64,000 bases of DNA, taken from Acidobacteriota bacterium. GTDB taxonomy: Bacteria > Acidobacteriota > Vicinamibacteria > Vicinamibacterales > UBA2999. Under the pieces are notes generated by a model. It saw only the letters and a list, made by a program, of their open reading frames with translations. It did not search any database and was not told where the DNA came from. Position numbers and translations under genes: made by a program. The stretch spans positions 56,520-120,519 of the forward strand of contig JAGNJW010000015.1 of the NCBI GenBank assembly GCA_018000455.1, written 5' to 3'. Positions within the stretch are counted from its first letter, which is position 1. Each line of letters opens with the position of its first letter. This document shows positions 25,786-34,635 of this stretch, piece after piece.

Positions 25786-27216
25786 ATGATCGTAACCCGC
25801 TTCTTCGAGCCCACCATCGCGCAGGTCAGCTATCTCATCGGATGCGCCGCCACGCGCGAGGCCATCGTCATCGATCCGAACCGTGACATCACGCCGTACC
25901 TGGCCGCAGCAGCCGAGGCCGGCGTGCGCATCACCTACGTCACCGAAACGCACATCCACGCCGATTTCGCCTCGGGATCTCGGGAGTTGGCGCAGGCCAC
26001 GGGCGCCAGGCTGCTGCTCTCGGACGAAGGCGACGCCGACTGGAAGTACGCCTTCGCGCACGAAGGCCGGCTCATCCGGCACGGCGACCGCGTCACGGTC
26101 GGCAACATTCACGTCGATGTCGTGCACACGCCGGGACACACTCCCGAGCACCTGGCGTTCCTCATCACCGATGGCGCCGCCGCCGACCGGCCGATTGCCG
26201 CGGCCACGGGCGATTTCATCTTCGTCGGCGACGTCGGCCGGCCCGACCTGCTCGAGAAGGCCGCTCACGTCGTGGGCACGATGGAGGCCAGCGCGCGGAC
26301 GTTGTGGCGCAGCCTGCGCGCCTTCGACATCCATGAAGACTGGCTGCAGCTCTGGCCTGGCCACGGCGCCGGCTCGGCCTGCGGCAAAGGCATCAGTGCC
26401 GTCCCGTACAGCACGCTCGGCTACGAGCGTCGTTTCAACTGGGCCTACGGCGTCAAGAGCGAGGACGAGTTCGTCGCCCGCGTGCTCGACGGCCAGCCCG
26501 ATCCGCCGACCTACTTCGCCGCCATGAAGGCGCTCAACAAGCGCGGTCCGGATCTGCGGCGCACGTCATTGCCGCCCCGCCTCGACGGCGAGCGGCTGCC
26601 TGCGCTGGTGCAGGCCGGGGCGCTGGTGGTCGACACGCGCGCCGCGGAGGCCTTTGCCGAACGGCACGTCGCGGGCACGCTCAGCCTGCCGGCCGGCGGT
26701 TCGTTCGTGACGTGGGCAGGCTGGCTGCTGCCCTACGACGACGATCTGTATCTCATCGCGCGCGACGCCGCCGACGACACCATCGGCGAACTGGTTCGTC
26801 AGCTCGCGCTCATCGGGCTGGACCGTGTGGCCGGCGTGTTCGGCGCCGAAACCGTCGCCGACGCCGTCGGGGGCGGCGCCCCATCCGGCCGAGTGCCGCA
26901 GACGACCCCGCTGGCACTGGCCGCGCGGCTGGCCGCCGGCGACGTTCACGTCCTGGACGTCCGCCACGACAGCGAATGGCAGGGTGGACACATCGGAGGC
27001 GCCGTGCACCTGCCGCTCGGACACCTGGCCGAACGACGGCAGGACATCCCAACGGGCCGACCTATGGTCGTCCATTGCAAGAGCGGCACGCGTTCGGCGA
27101 TCGCGATTTCGGTCTTGCGCCGGCTCGGGCACGATAACGTCACGAACATGCCGGGCGGTATCGACGCGTGGGTCACCGCCGGCCTGCCCCTGGCCGCAGG
27201 GAGTTCACCGCCGTGA
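25786..27216 (+). CDS. CstB-like persulfide dioxygenase: MBL fold with pseudo-rhodanese and rhodanese
   Basis: The 476-residue protein has an N-terminal metallo-beta-lactamase domain. Metal ligands appear in ETHIHADF (H56, H58, D60), HTPGHTPEH, GDFIFVGDVGRPDLL and WPGHGAGS. A first rhodanese-like domain (~270-350) lacks the Cys, with LIARDAA at the loop. A second rhodanese domain carries active Cys431 in HCKSGTRS. This MBL / pseudo-rhodanese / rhodanese order is that of CstB, which converts persulfides to thiosulfate or sulfite. Its stop overlaps the GTG of the ArsR gene (GTGA). Confidence 0.92.
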   Translation: MIVTRFFEPTIAQVSYLIGCAATREAIVIDPNRDITPYLAAAAEAGVRITYVTETHIHADFASGSRELAQATGARLLLSDEGDADWKYAFAHEGRLIRHGDRVTVGNIHVDVVHTPGHTPEHLAFLITDGAAADRPIAAATGDFIFVGDVGRPDLLEKAAHVVGTMEASARTLWRSLRAFDIHEDWLQLWPGHGAGSACGKGISAVPYSTLGYERRFNWAYGVKSEDEFVARVLDGQPDPPTYFAAMKALNKRGPDLRRTSLPPRLDGERLPALVQAGALVVDTRAAEAFAERHVAGTLSLPAGGSFVTWAGWLLPYDDDLYLIARDAADDTIGELVRQLALIGLDRVAGVFGAETVADAVGGGAPSGRVPQTTPLALAARLAAGDVHVLDVRHDSEWQGGHIGGAVHLPLGHLAERRQDIPTGRPMVVHCKSGTRSAIAISVLRRLGHDNVTNMPGGIDAWVTAGLPLAAGSSPP

Positions 27217-27605
27217 GCGCGACGCCGCTCTCGGCGCGAGATCTCAGCCGCGTCGCGGCCCGCTTCAAAGCGCTGGCGGAACCAGCACGGCTGCGCGTGC
27301 TCCAGTGTCTCCAGAACGGCCCGCAGCACGTCAGCCAGATCATGGAGGCCACCGGACTGAGGCAGGCCAACCTGTCGAAGCACCTGCAGACGCTGCATGG
27401 GCACGGCCTCGTCAGCCGAACGCGAGCCGGACGGTACGTCCACTATGCGATCGCCGACCCGGCCGTGATGGCCATCTGCGATCTGATGTGCCGGCAGATG
27501 GCAACTGCGCCGGTGCGGCGCCGGGAGCGTCCTCAGCGACGAGTGGCGCCGGTGGTCCCCACCGGCGGTTTTTCGCGCCCGCGATTGGCCGGCCCCCGGA
27601 CCTGA
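27213..27605 (+). CDS. ArsR-family repressor, BigR/SqrR-like persulfide sensor
   Basis: The 130-residue winged-helix protein has the recognition region ATGLRQANLSKHLQTLHGHGLVSRTRAGRYVHYAI. Cys32 lies in VLQCLQNG, and Cys89 and Cys93 in the last helix (AICDLMC). This resembles the paired cysteines that form a tetrasulfide bridge in BigR and SqrR. Context agrees: those repressors control MBL/rhodanese and TauE-type genes, exactly the two genes upstream. The GTG start overlaps the upstream stop. The C-terminus has an unusual Arg/Pro-rich tail of about 35 residues. Confidence 0.88.
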   Translation: MSATPLSARDLSRVAARFKALAEPARLRVLQCLQNGPQHVSQIMEATGLRQANLSKHLQTLHGHGLVSRTRAGRYVHYAIADPAVMAICDLMCRQMATAPVRRRERPQRRVAPVVPTGGFSRPRLAGPRT

Positions 27606-27747
27606 CGCCCGAGACCGGGGCGCTGACCGGCAGCCAGCGTCTCCCACCGGAGCAGGGCTGAGCCAGATCCGCGGAATAGTTCGCGGCCGAGGGCGCCCAC
27701 CCCCGGCACGGCAGGCATTGAGCGTATTCTAGTGCGGCACAATCGTT

Positions 27748-27766
27748 CCGGCGGCCTCGCCGCCGG
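27748..27766 (+). promoter_or_regulatory. 5' UTR hairpin before cytochrome genes
   Basis: CCGGCGG and CCGCCGG pair around a five-base loop, 45 bases before the cytochrome start. A TATTCT hexamer at 27725 may be its -10. Role unknown. Confidence 0.3.
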
Positions 27767-27810
27767 CACGGCACGGGACGTGCTTTCACCTGAGTGTCGG
27801 GGAGGTGCCT

Positions 27811-28152
27811 GTGGGTCGTCGGATTCGAGCAATGAGCGGGGTCGTCGCGCTGTCGCTTTGGGCGGTGCCGGTGGCGGGCCAGGACGCGGCGCAGATCGAG
27901 AAGGGCAAAGCCGTTTACGACGTGCAGAAGTGCGCGCTGTGCCACTCGATCGCCGGCCGCGGCAATACCAAGGGGCCGCTCGACAACGTGGGTAGCCGCC
28001 TGAACACCGAGGATCTCCGGAAGTGGATCGTCTCGCCGAAGGAGATGAAGTCGCCGGCCAACCGCAAGCCTGACATGCGGGCGTATCCGTCGCTGCCGGC
28101 TGCCGACCTCGACGCCCTCGTCGCCTTCATGGGCTCGCTGAAGGGCGCATAG
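27811..28152 (+). CDS. Small class I cytochrome c
   Basis: The 113-residue exported protein has one heme site CALCH and the segment GRGNTKGPLDNVGSRL, followed by a candidate Met axial ligand in NRKPDMRAYPSL. It should be a soluble or tethered periplasmic electron carrier. GTG 27811 is chosen because GGGGAGG lies five bases upstream. GTG 27805 and ATG 27832 are alternatives. The hexaheme cytochrome gene begins two bases after its stop, so the two proteins probably work in one electron-transfer chain. Confidence 0.9.
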   Translation: MGRRIRAMSGVVALSLWAVPVAGQDAAQIEKGKAVYDVQKCALCHSIAGRGNTKGPLDNVGSRLNTEDLRKWIVSPKEMKSPANRKPDMRAYPSLPAADLDALVAFMGSLKGA

Positions 28153-28154
28153 CC

Positions 28155-29495
28155 GTGACCCTCGCGCGCACGCCCCTGGCGGCCTTCGGTGTCGTCCTGA
28201 CGACGGCGTGCGCGCTGCTCTTTCTCCTCGCTCTGGTCGTCGAGTCGTTCGGGTTCATCCGTAACCCGTACGTCGGTATCCTCATCTTCGGTGCGTTGCC
28301 CGCTGGCTTCGCCCTCGGCCTGCTGCTCATCGCCATCGGCAACCTCCGCGGCCGGCGCCGCGGCGCCGCCGAGGTCTCCTGGCCGACGATCGACCTGAAG
28401 AAGCGCGGACAGCGGATCTTCGTCATGGGCCTGCTGGCGGCCTCGATCGTCAACGTCGTCATCCTGTCGCTGGCCGGTTATGGCGCCGTGCACTACATGG
28501 AAACGACGGAATTCTGCGGCCAGGTGTGTCACTCGGTCATGGAACCGGAATACGTCAGCCACGCCGAGGGTCCGCACGCCAACATCACCTGCGTGAGCTG
28601 CCACGTGGGCTCGGGCACCGATGCATTGGTGCGCTCCAAGCTCGACGGCACGCGGCGGCTCGCCGGCTTCATCACCGGCAACATCACACGCCCCATTCCC
28701 ACGCCGGTCCAGACGATGCGCCCGGCGCGGGAAACCTGCGGCACCTGCCACTGGCCCGAGAAAATCCACGGCGATCGGCTCAAGGTGGTCAGGGAATACG
28801 CCGACGACGAGACCTCCACAGAAACCGTGACCACGCTGGAGCTGAAGGTCGGCGGCGGCAGCGCCGCGCTCGGCATCGGCGAAGGTATCCACTGGCACAT
28901 GAACGTGGCCAATCAGGTGGAGTTCATCGCGCTCGATCCGGCGCGCCAGGACATCCCGTACGTGAAGCTCACGATGGGCGATGGCACGGTGCGCGAGTTC
29001 CGGCGTCCAGGCGTGGCCGATGCCATACTGGCGGGCGGCACGCGGCGCCGGATGGACTGCACCGACTGCCACAGCCGTCCGAGCCACGCGTTCGCGCCGT
29101 CGGCCGAGCGCGCGGCCGACGCAGCCCTGGCGTTGGACCCGCAATCGCGATCCCTACCGTTTGCACGCCGCGAGGTCGTCAAAGCGCTCAAGACCGAGGC
29201 GCCCTCGAAGGACGAGGCTCTGACGGCGATCGACGCCGGTCTGCGGGCCTTCTACAGCGGCCCTGAGATGGCGGCGAGGCCGGCCGACGCCGACATCGAC
29301 CGCGTGGTCCGCGTCACCAAGGCGCTCTATGCGTCGAACGTCTTCCCACAGATGAAGATCACGTGGGGCTCGTATCGCAACGAGCTCGGCCACATCGACT
29401 CTCCAGGCTGCTTCCGCTGCCACGACGAAGAGAAGGCCACGGAGGACGGCCGTACGATCTCGCAGGACTGCGAGTCGTGCCACCGTATGCGCTAG
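28155..29495 (+). CDS. Membrane-anchored hexaheme cytochrome c (NapC/NirT-related)
   Basis: The 446-residue protein has two or three N-terminal membrane helices (~8-30, 38-62, 88-112), then a periplasmic multiheme region. Heme motifs are CGQVCH at 121-126, with three residues between the cysteines, then canonical CVSCH (146), CGTCH (195), CTDCH (302), CFRCH (419) and CESCH (439). The N-terminal half resembles NapC/NrfH quinol dehydrogenases, so it may oxidise menaquinol and pass electrons to the adjacent cytochrome c. The CX3CH first motif is unusual in general but may be typical of this family. Confidence 0.9.
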   Translation: MTLARTPLAAFGVVLTTACALLFLLALVVESFGFIRNPYVGILIFGALPAGFALGLLLIAIGNLRGRRRGAAEVSWPTIDLKKRGQRIFVMGLLAASIVNVVILSLAGYGAVHYMETTEFCGQVCHSVMEPEYVSHAEGPHANITCVSCHVGSGTDALVRSKLDGTRRLAGFITGNITRPIPTPVQTMRPARETCGTCHWPEKIHGDRLKVVREYADDETSTETVTTLELKVGGGSAALGIGEGIHWHMNVANQVEFIALDPARQDIPYVKLTMGDGTVREFRRPGVADAILAGGTRRRMDCTDCHSRPSHAFAPSAERAADAALALDPQSRSLPFARREVVKALKTEAPSKDEALTAIDAGLRAFYSGPEMAARPADADIDRVVRVTKALYASNVFPQMKITWGSYRNELGHIDSPGCFRCHDEEKATEDGRTISQDCESCHRMR

Positions 29496-29511
29496 GACCT
29501 GGCGGCCAACG

Positions 29512-30138
29512 GGATGCGCACTTGCGGTTGTTCTTCGCGCTCAGGCTCTCGAGCAGCTTGCTCGTCTCGGGGAACGGCTGCACGCGCAGCACCGGGCGAT
29601 TGGCCATGTCCACGGTGGCCTGGCCGCCACGGTTCAGCATCGTGACGTCGGCGCCCTTCGACACCAGGTACTTGATCATCTCGTCGTCACCGCGCGACGC
29701 CGCGTGATGCTGCGCCGTGTGGCCGTCGGCGTCCCGCGCGTTGGGGCTGGTGCCGAGCTCTTCGATCAGGTACTTCACCGCGTGCTGCGGGCCAGCGATC
29801 GCCAGGTCCTTGAGATGCGGCAGGGTCGTGATGCCGAAGGCGACACCGATCTGCGTGTCGGCCAAGGTGTGGTCGACGGGCGCGATGACGTCATTCACCG
29901 GGCCCTCGAACCGCTGCATGAAGGCCGCCGTGACACGGTGCGCACCGGCGCTGACCTGCACACCCGGCGTCTTCATGATGAGGCTCGTCGAGCCCTCGTA
30001 CATCTTCGGATCGATGTCGAGCAGGGCCTTGCGTTCGCCGTCGACCGAGATCTCCACCAGTTCATTCTGGCGGGGACGCCGAACAGGAAGCCGCAGGCAC
30101 ATCCTCACCGAGGACGTAGCCAGAACGAATCGCCGCAT
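29512..30138 (-). pseudogene. Relic fusing DUF1592 and ankyrin gene fragments
   Basis: From 30138 to about 29785 the translation matches the middle of a DUF1592 protein (ISVDGERKALL, FGITTLPHLKDLAIAGP), aligning with residues near 300-380 of the protein at 18966. At about 29785 it switches in frame to the last ~90 residues of an ankyrin protein like that ending at 24740 (NARDADGHTAQHHAASRGDD, VDMANRPVLRVQPFP). It ends with KNNRKCAS in place of KNNHRCVSC. One internal deletion in a duplicate DUF1592-DUF1552-ankyrin cassette explains this. The frame runs on into the cytochrome gene without the original stop. An AAGGAG remains before the ATG. Confidence 0.85.
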
Positions 30139-30367
30139 GTGTTGGAGCTCCTTACCGGCGGGCTCCCGGACGACGGACGCTGCCGATGCACATTCGGCGT
30201 ATTCTGCATGCGGAATGCGAGCTGTGGGCATGACATCGCGAGCGGTATGGGTGCGGTGACAGATGGCCCCAGCGCATGAGCCGGTGACGGCGCGGCGGGC
30301 GCGCTAAACTACGGGGATGCGGTCGGCGACCTGGACGTCGGGCGAACCGCGCAGCTGGAGGATCCTG

Positions 30368-31027
30368 ATGAGACGGATGATCATAGGAGTGGCGTTGCTG
30401 GGAGTGGGAATCGCGGCCGGTGCCGCGCGGGTGAGCACGCAGGCGCAGCCGCCGCTGGGCTTCTTCATCACCAGCGCCGGCTCCGGTGATGGGGCGAATC
30501 TGGGCGGTCTGGCCGGCGCCGACGCCATCTGCCAGAAACTCGGGGCGGCGGCCGGCGCCGGCAGCCGCACGTGGCGCGCGTATCTGAGCGCGAAGGCCGA
30601 CGGCAGTCAGCCCGCGGTCAATGCCAAGGACCGCATCGGCGCTGGCCCCTGGTACAACGCCAAAGGGGTCAAGGTCGCCGACAGCGTCGCCGATCTGCAC
30701 AGCGACAACAACAAACTGGGCAAGGACAACTCGCTGACCGAGAAGGGCGCGGTGGTGAACGGTCGCGGCGACACGCCGAACACGCACGACATTCTCACGG
30801 GCTCGAATCTCGACGGCACGCTGGCCAGTGGCGACGGCGACACAACCTGCGGCAACTGGATGAGCAACAAGGGCGATGGCAGCGCGCTCGTCGGCCATCA
30901 CGACAAACAGGGCGGCGGTGCCAACCCGAATTCGTGGAACTCGGCGCATCCGTCGAAGGGTTGCAGTCAGGCCAACCTCGTCGCCACTGGCGGTGCGGGT
31001 GCCTTTTACTGTTTCGCGGCGAAGTAG
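30368..31027 (+). CDS. Secreted protein of unknown function, lectin/endostatin-like
   Basis: The 219-residue protein has a signal peptide and a compact domain with GADAICQKLGAAAG, SRTWRAYLS, DRIGAGPWYNAKG, NTHDILTGS, TTCGNWMSN and a C-terminal GAFYCFAAK. The pattern of Trp, Gly and paired Cys is reminiscent of DUF1554/endostatin-like C-type-lectin folds seen in secreted bacterial proteins. No enzymatic residues are evident. GGAGG lies six bases before the ATG. A VOC-family gene follows immediately. Confidence 0.75.
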   Translation: MRRMIIGVALLGVGIAAGAARVSTQAQPPLGFFITSAGSGDGANLGGLAGADAICQKLGAAAGAGSRTWRAYLSAKADGSQPAVNAKDRIGAGPWYNAKGVKVADSVADLHSDNNKLGKDNSLTEKGAVVNGRGDTPNTHDILTGSNLDGTLASGDGDTTCGNWMSNKGDGSALVGHHDKQGGGANPNSWNSAHPSKGCSQANLVATGGAGAFYCFAAK

Positions 31028-31028
31028 G

Positions 31029-31883
31029 ATGCGCACGCCTCACGCGCTCCTGACCGGCCTGCTCGTGGTGGCGGTTGCCGCGCCTGCCGGCGCGCAACTT
31101 CTTGCCGCCAAGGACGGCCCGGTCGTCTACGGCCATCACCACCTCACGGTCTCGAGCGTTGAGGCGCACCGGAAGTTTTGGGTCGACACGCTCGGTGGCC
31201 GGCCAGCGAAGCTCGCCGCGAACGAAGCGGCGGTCTTCACCAACGTCATCGTGCTCTTCCGCCAGGGGACGCCCATTGGCGGCTCGAAGGGCACGAGCGT
31301 GAACCACGTCGGCTTCGGCGTGCCCGATCTCGCGGCGACGCTGGCTCGGCTCAAGACCGCCGGCTACCCGGACGTGACGCGGGCCGAAACGCCCGCCAGC
31401 TACACGGTCGAACACGGCATGGCGTTTGTCGCCAACCAGAACACGCACATCGCATTCGTCATGGCGCCTGATGACGTCAAGGTGGAGCTGGTGGAAGTGA
31501 AGGGACAGTCGACACCCGTCGCGCTGCATCACATCCACTACTACACGCCCGAGGTCGATGCGATGAAGGCGTGGTACGTGCAGACGTTCGGCGCTACGGC
31601 CGGCATGCGCGGCTCGTTCGAGGCGGCCGATCTGCCCGGCGTCAACCTGACCTTCTCGCCGGCACCGGAGGGCGTCGTCCCGACCAAAGGGCGCTCGTTC
31701 GATCACGTCGGCTACGAGGTGAAGGATCTCGAAGCCTTCTGCAAGAAGCTCGAGGCAGCCGGCGTGAAGTTCGATCGGCCCTACACGAAGAACGCGGCGC
31801 TCGGCCTCGGGCTCGCCTTCTTCACCGACCCCTTCGGCACCTACGTCGAACTCACCGAGGGCCTCGACGCCGCCGTGAAGTAG
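31029..31883 (+). CDS. Exported VOC-family (glyoxalase/bleomycin-resistance fold) protein
   Basis: The 284-residue protein has a signal peptide (~1-22) and two VOC modules. Metal-ligand positions are suggested by YGHHHLTVSS, VNHVGFGV, HHIHYYTP, FDHVGYEV and YVELTEG. VOC enzymes include glyoxalases, dioxygenases and isomerases, and export is unusual for them. The ATG follows the upstream stop by one base, so it is co-transcribed with the lectin-like gene. The substrate is unknown. Confidence 0.85.
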   Translation: MRTPHALLTGLLVVAVAAPAGAQLLAAKDGPVVYGHHHLTVSSVEAHRKFWVDTLGGRPAKLAANEAAVFTNVIVLFRQGTPIGGSKGTSVNHVGFGVPDLAATLARLKTAGYPDVTRAETPASYTVEHGMAFVANQNTHIAFVMAPDDVKVELVEVKGQSTPVALHHIHYYTPEVDAMKAWYVQTFGATAGMRGSFEAADLPGVNLTFSPAPEGVVPTKGRSFDHVGYEVKDLEAFCKKLEAAGVKFDRPYTKNAALGLGLAFFTDPFGTYVELTEGLDAAVK

Positions 31884-31901
31884 GGCGTCGACGCTCACGA
31901 C

Positions 31902-32705
31902 TCAGCGGGCCGCGGGGAGGGCCGGCAGGCCCCACGCGGTGCGCAGGGCGGCGTAGGCCGCAACGGGCAACTGCACGAGCACCGGCGCTTGCGCCGGCTC
32001 GAGCCACTGCATCACGGCTTTCAGCGCCGGCTCTGCCAGCGCCGTGCACCCGGCGGTACCGCGGCCGCCCTGCCCGCCGACGTGCAGGAAGATACAGGAG
32101 CCGCGACGCGGCACGACCGGCTGGGTGTTGTATTCGACGACCACGCCCCAGTGGTATGCGGGCGCGATCTCCCGCATCTTCTCGCTGCTGGCCCAGTCGA
32201 CGGCGACCGAGCCGCGCTCGGTGAGCGTGTTGTAGAACTCCGACGCCGGGTCGTCCACGCACTCGAGGGTCGGCGTGATCGCTCGGTACGGAAGCGTGAG
32301 CCAGGCTGCCTCGGCTGCGGGGGAGAAACCGAACGCCGTGCCGAGAGCGAAGACCCCGGCCGGCGAGCGCCCGTCACCCTCGGCCTTGATCGGGCCCGCT
32401 ACCGGCGCCACCACGCCCGGATCCCAGGCCGTGCCTTCGGTCCCCACAACAATCGGCACGCCGTGCGCCGCCTCGTCGCGGCGCGCACCGGCGGCCCATC
32501 GCGCCGCCCCCCATGCCCCGTCGCGTCGGCGCTCGAAGCCGTAGAGTGTACCGCGCACACTCGTCCAGTCGGGGGTCGTCACGACGAGCATCTGGCGCGC
32601 CGAGGCGAGCAGCGAGGCGGGGGAAGGCGGACGGGCGCCGCCGGCCAAGACCGAGGCGCCCGCCAGAAGACCGAGAACCAGCGCGACGGGGTGCGCGCGC
32701 CGCAT
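31902..32705 (-). CDS. L,D-transpeptidase (YkuD) family protein
   Basis: The 267-residue exported protein has a YkuD catalytic region at its C-terminal half. GSCIFLHVGGQ supplies His208 and TAGCTAL supplies catalytic Cys220. GPIKAEGDGRSPAGVFAL earlier is typical of the YkuD superfamily branch with long N-terminal parts. These enzymes make 3-3 peptidoglycan cross-links or attach proteins to the wall. It starts two bases after the NHL gene stop, so the pair is co-transcribed leftward. Confidence 0.9.
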   Translation of the reverse strand: MRRAHPVALVLGLLAGASVLAGGARPPSPASLLASARQMLVVTTPDWTSVRGTLYGFERRRDGAWGAARWAAGARRDEAAHGVPIVVGTEGTAWDPGVVAPVAGPIKAEGDGRSPAGVFALGTAFGFSPAAEAAWLTLPYRAITPTLECVDDPASEFYNTLTERGSVAVDWASSEKMREIAPAYHWGVVVEYNTQPVVPRRGSCIFLHVGGQGGRGTAGCTALAEPALKAVMQWLEPAQAPVLVQLPVAAYAALRTAWGLPALPAAR

Positions 32706-32707
32706 GG

Positions 32708-33901
32708 CTACTTCTTGCGCACGTACTTCTTGACGGCTTGGGGCCCGACCTCCGCCCCGTAGATGTTGCCCGCAGCGTCGACGACCACGCCTTCGGCCGC
32801 CAGCGTACCGCGCTCACCGGGAGAGCCGTCGGCCTTCTTCATCACCGGCTTGCCGTCGACCATGGAAAGCGTCTCGCCGACGCTCGTCGGATCGGGAATG
32901 AACGCCGTGACCTTGCCGTCCTTGGCCGAGCCGACGCGGATCCCGCGGCGCCAGTCGCCGTGCGGCGGATTCACCGACCCCGATTCCGAGTCCGCTCCGT
33001 AGACCATGTCGTTCTTGTCGATGAAGATGCCGCTCAGACGGCTGAACTGATACCAGGTGTCGAGCGTCTTGAAGGTTTCGGGATCGAGGATCTGGATGCG
33101 GTTATTGGATCGATCGGCGACGAAGAGGCGGCCTTTGGCATCGAAGGCCAGGCCGTGTGGCTGCATGAACTCGCCCTCGGTGCCCGTGCCTAGCTTGCCG
33201 AACTCGCGCAGGAACTTGCCGCTCTTGTCGAAGCGCACGAGGCGGGCCGGCGACGGCGCAGCGTTGCCGTGCCCCTCCGCCACGAGGATGTCGCCGTTCG
33301 GATAGGTGATGACATCGTTCGGCTGGTAGAACGACGCCGGATCGGCAGGGGCCCCAGGCTGATTGCCGCCGGGCTTGCCGAGCGCCAGGAGAAGCTTGCC
33401 GTCGGGGCTGAACTTGAGCACCTGGTGTCCGACCACCTTGGCCGGCGCGGCCGGCAGCGGCGCATCGGCCGGCGCGCCCGGGGCGCGGCGCGGCAGGTTG
33501 TCCTGGCCGTCGGTGATCCACACGTTGCCGTCGCGGTCGACGTGAATGCCGTGCGGGAAGACCGCGACGCCGGTGCCGAAGCTCTTCACCAGCTTGCCCG
33601 TCTCGTCGAACTTGAGCACCACGGGCAGCGGCGACATCTGGCCCTTGGCGCGGTCCCAGCAGCTGTTGGCGCCACAGCGCTCGGCGACCCAGATCGACTT
33701 GCCGTCCTTGTCGACGTCAACGGCACTCGTCGAGCCCCAGGTGCGGCCCTCGGGCAGCTTGAAGTGATTCTCGATAGTCGTGTACGGATTCGGCGCGTCG
33801 TTGACCGGCGCCATCGTCGGCTGCGCGCTGACCATGCTGGCCGCTGCGCTCATCGCGACGGCCACCGTCAGCCCTCGCCACGTGTGATTCCGCTGTGCCA
33901 T
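32708..33901 (-). CDS. Secreted NHL-repeat beta-propeller protein
   Basis: The 397-residue protein has a signal peptide and multiple NHL-like blades: FPHGIHVDRDGNVWITDG, YQPNDVITYPNGDILVAEG, QPHGLAFDAKGRLFVADRSNNRIQIL and LAAEGVVVDAAGNIYGAEV. The family includes peptidyl-alpha-hydroxyglycine alpha-amidating lyase-like proteins, but the lyase residues cannot be confirmed. A GAGGAG lies before the ATG. Likely periplasmic ligand-binding or lyase function. Confidence 0.88.
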   Translation of the reverse strand: MAQRNHTWRGLTVAVAMSAAASMVSAQPTMAPVNDAPNPYTTIENHFKLPEGRTWGSTSAVDVDKDGKSIWVAERCGANSCWDRAKGQMSPLPVVLKFDETGKLVKSFGTGVAVFPHGIHVDRDGNVWITDGQDNLPRRAPGAPADAPLPAAPAKVVGHQVLKFSPDGKLLLALGKPGGNQPGAPADPASFYQPNDVITYPNGDILVAEGHGNAAPSPARLVRFDKSGKFLREFGKLGTGTEGEFMQPHGLAFDAKGRLFVADRSNNRIQILDPETFKTLDTWYQFSRLSGIFIDKNDMVYGADSESGSVNPPHGDWRRGIRVGSAKDGKVTAFIPDPTSVGETLSMVDGKPVMKKADGSPGERGTLAAEGVVVDAAGNIYGAEVGPQAVKKYVRKK

Positions 33902-34003
33902 GGGACTCCTCGTCGGAAAGACGCAACTCCAGCGCCGCCTACTCTACCAAAAGAGCGAGGCGCCCTGATGGGCAAGTGGCAACCCGTGGGCCGGGTGCGG
34001 CCG

Positions 34004-34558
34004 TCAGGGAATGAAGGTGAACTTGGTCTGCCCGGAGACCGAGGTGCCCCAGGGCCAGAACGGCACGTTGCTGGCGGGGCGGGCCGCGGCGCGCACGACC
34101 ACGTAGTACTCGCGGTTGGCCTCGAGCCGGGAGGTCTTGAACAGGGGAAGCTTGTCGAACGCCGTCAGCCACGACCGCACGACGGCCTCGTCTTCGGTGA
34201 CCTGCGCGTCGTCGACCCGGCCATCCAGGTAGCGCGACATGGAGTGGCGCCGGGTCAGGTTGTCGAACTGGACGGTGGTTGTGACCGTGGCCGTTTCGAC
34301 GATCCGGTCGACCCACACGGGTACCTTGAGGCGAAGCTCGACGGTATACGTGAAGGTGGTCTTGAGGCCGCTCTGGATGACGTCGTGGACGTCGGCGGTG
34401 TAGCCGTCGGCCAGCAAACACGACACCAGCAGCTGTCCGTCGCGCACGAGCGGGACGATCTTGAGCGTGTCGGCCGCAGCAGGAACGGTGCCGAGCAGGC
34501 ACACGGCGAGCGCAAAGGCGACGGCGCGGCGCAGGGGTCGCTGGGGCTCAGTCGGCAT
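34004..34558 (-). CDS. DUF4390 domain protein, exported
   Basis: The 184-residue protein has a signal peptide (AVAFALAVCLLGTVPAAA) and the DUF4390 body, with VIQSGLKTTFTYTVEL, DNLTRRHSMSRYLDG and AFDKLPLFKTSRLEANREYYVVVRA. DUF4390 proteins are periplasmic, of unknown function, and in other bacteria often lie next to two-component genes. The start ATG lies about 19 bases from a predicted transcription start set by an extended -10. Divergent from the serine hydrolase-like gene. Confidence 0.88.
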   Translation of the reverse strand: MPTEPQRPLRRAVAFALAVCLLGTVPAAADTLKIVPLVRDGQLLVSCLLADGYTADVHDVIQSGLKTTFTYTVELRLKVPVWVDRIVETATVTTTVQFDNLTRRHSMSRYLDGRVDDAQVTEDEAVVRSWLTAFDKLPLFKTSRLEANREYYVVVRAAARPASNVPFWPWGTSVSGQTKFTFIP

Positions 34559-34583
34559 GCACGAACAGGACGGACAATCCGAT

Positions 34584-34592
34584 ACTGTAGCA
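34584..34592 (-). promoter_or_regulatory. Extended -10 promoter for DUF4390 gene
   Basis: On the minus strand TGC-TACAGT lies 25 bases before the ATG. It overlaps the interrupted palindrome ACTGT-AGC-ACAGT (34584-34596 region), which could bind a regulator between two divergent genes. Confidence 0.45.
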
Positions 34593-34626
34593 CAGTAACG
34601 GGGTCCGCGCGTTGCCCGCCTGCGGG

Positions 34627-34635
34627 TGCTATGAT
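34627..34635 (+). promoter_or_regulatory. Extended -10 promoter for serine hydrolase-like gene
   Basis: TGC-TATGAT overlaps the first in-frame ATGs at 34631 and 34634. If it is the promoter, those ATGs cannot be used and translation starts at 34664. Confidence 0.45.
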
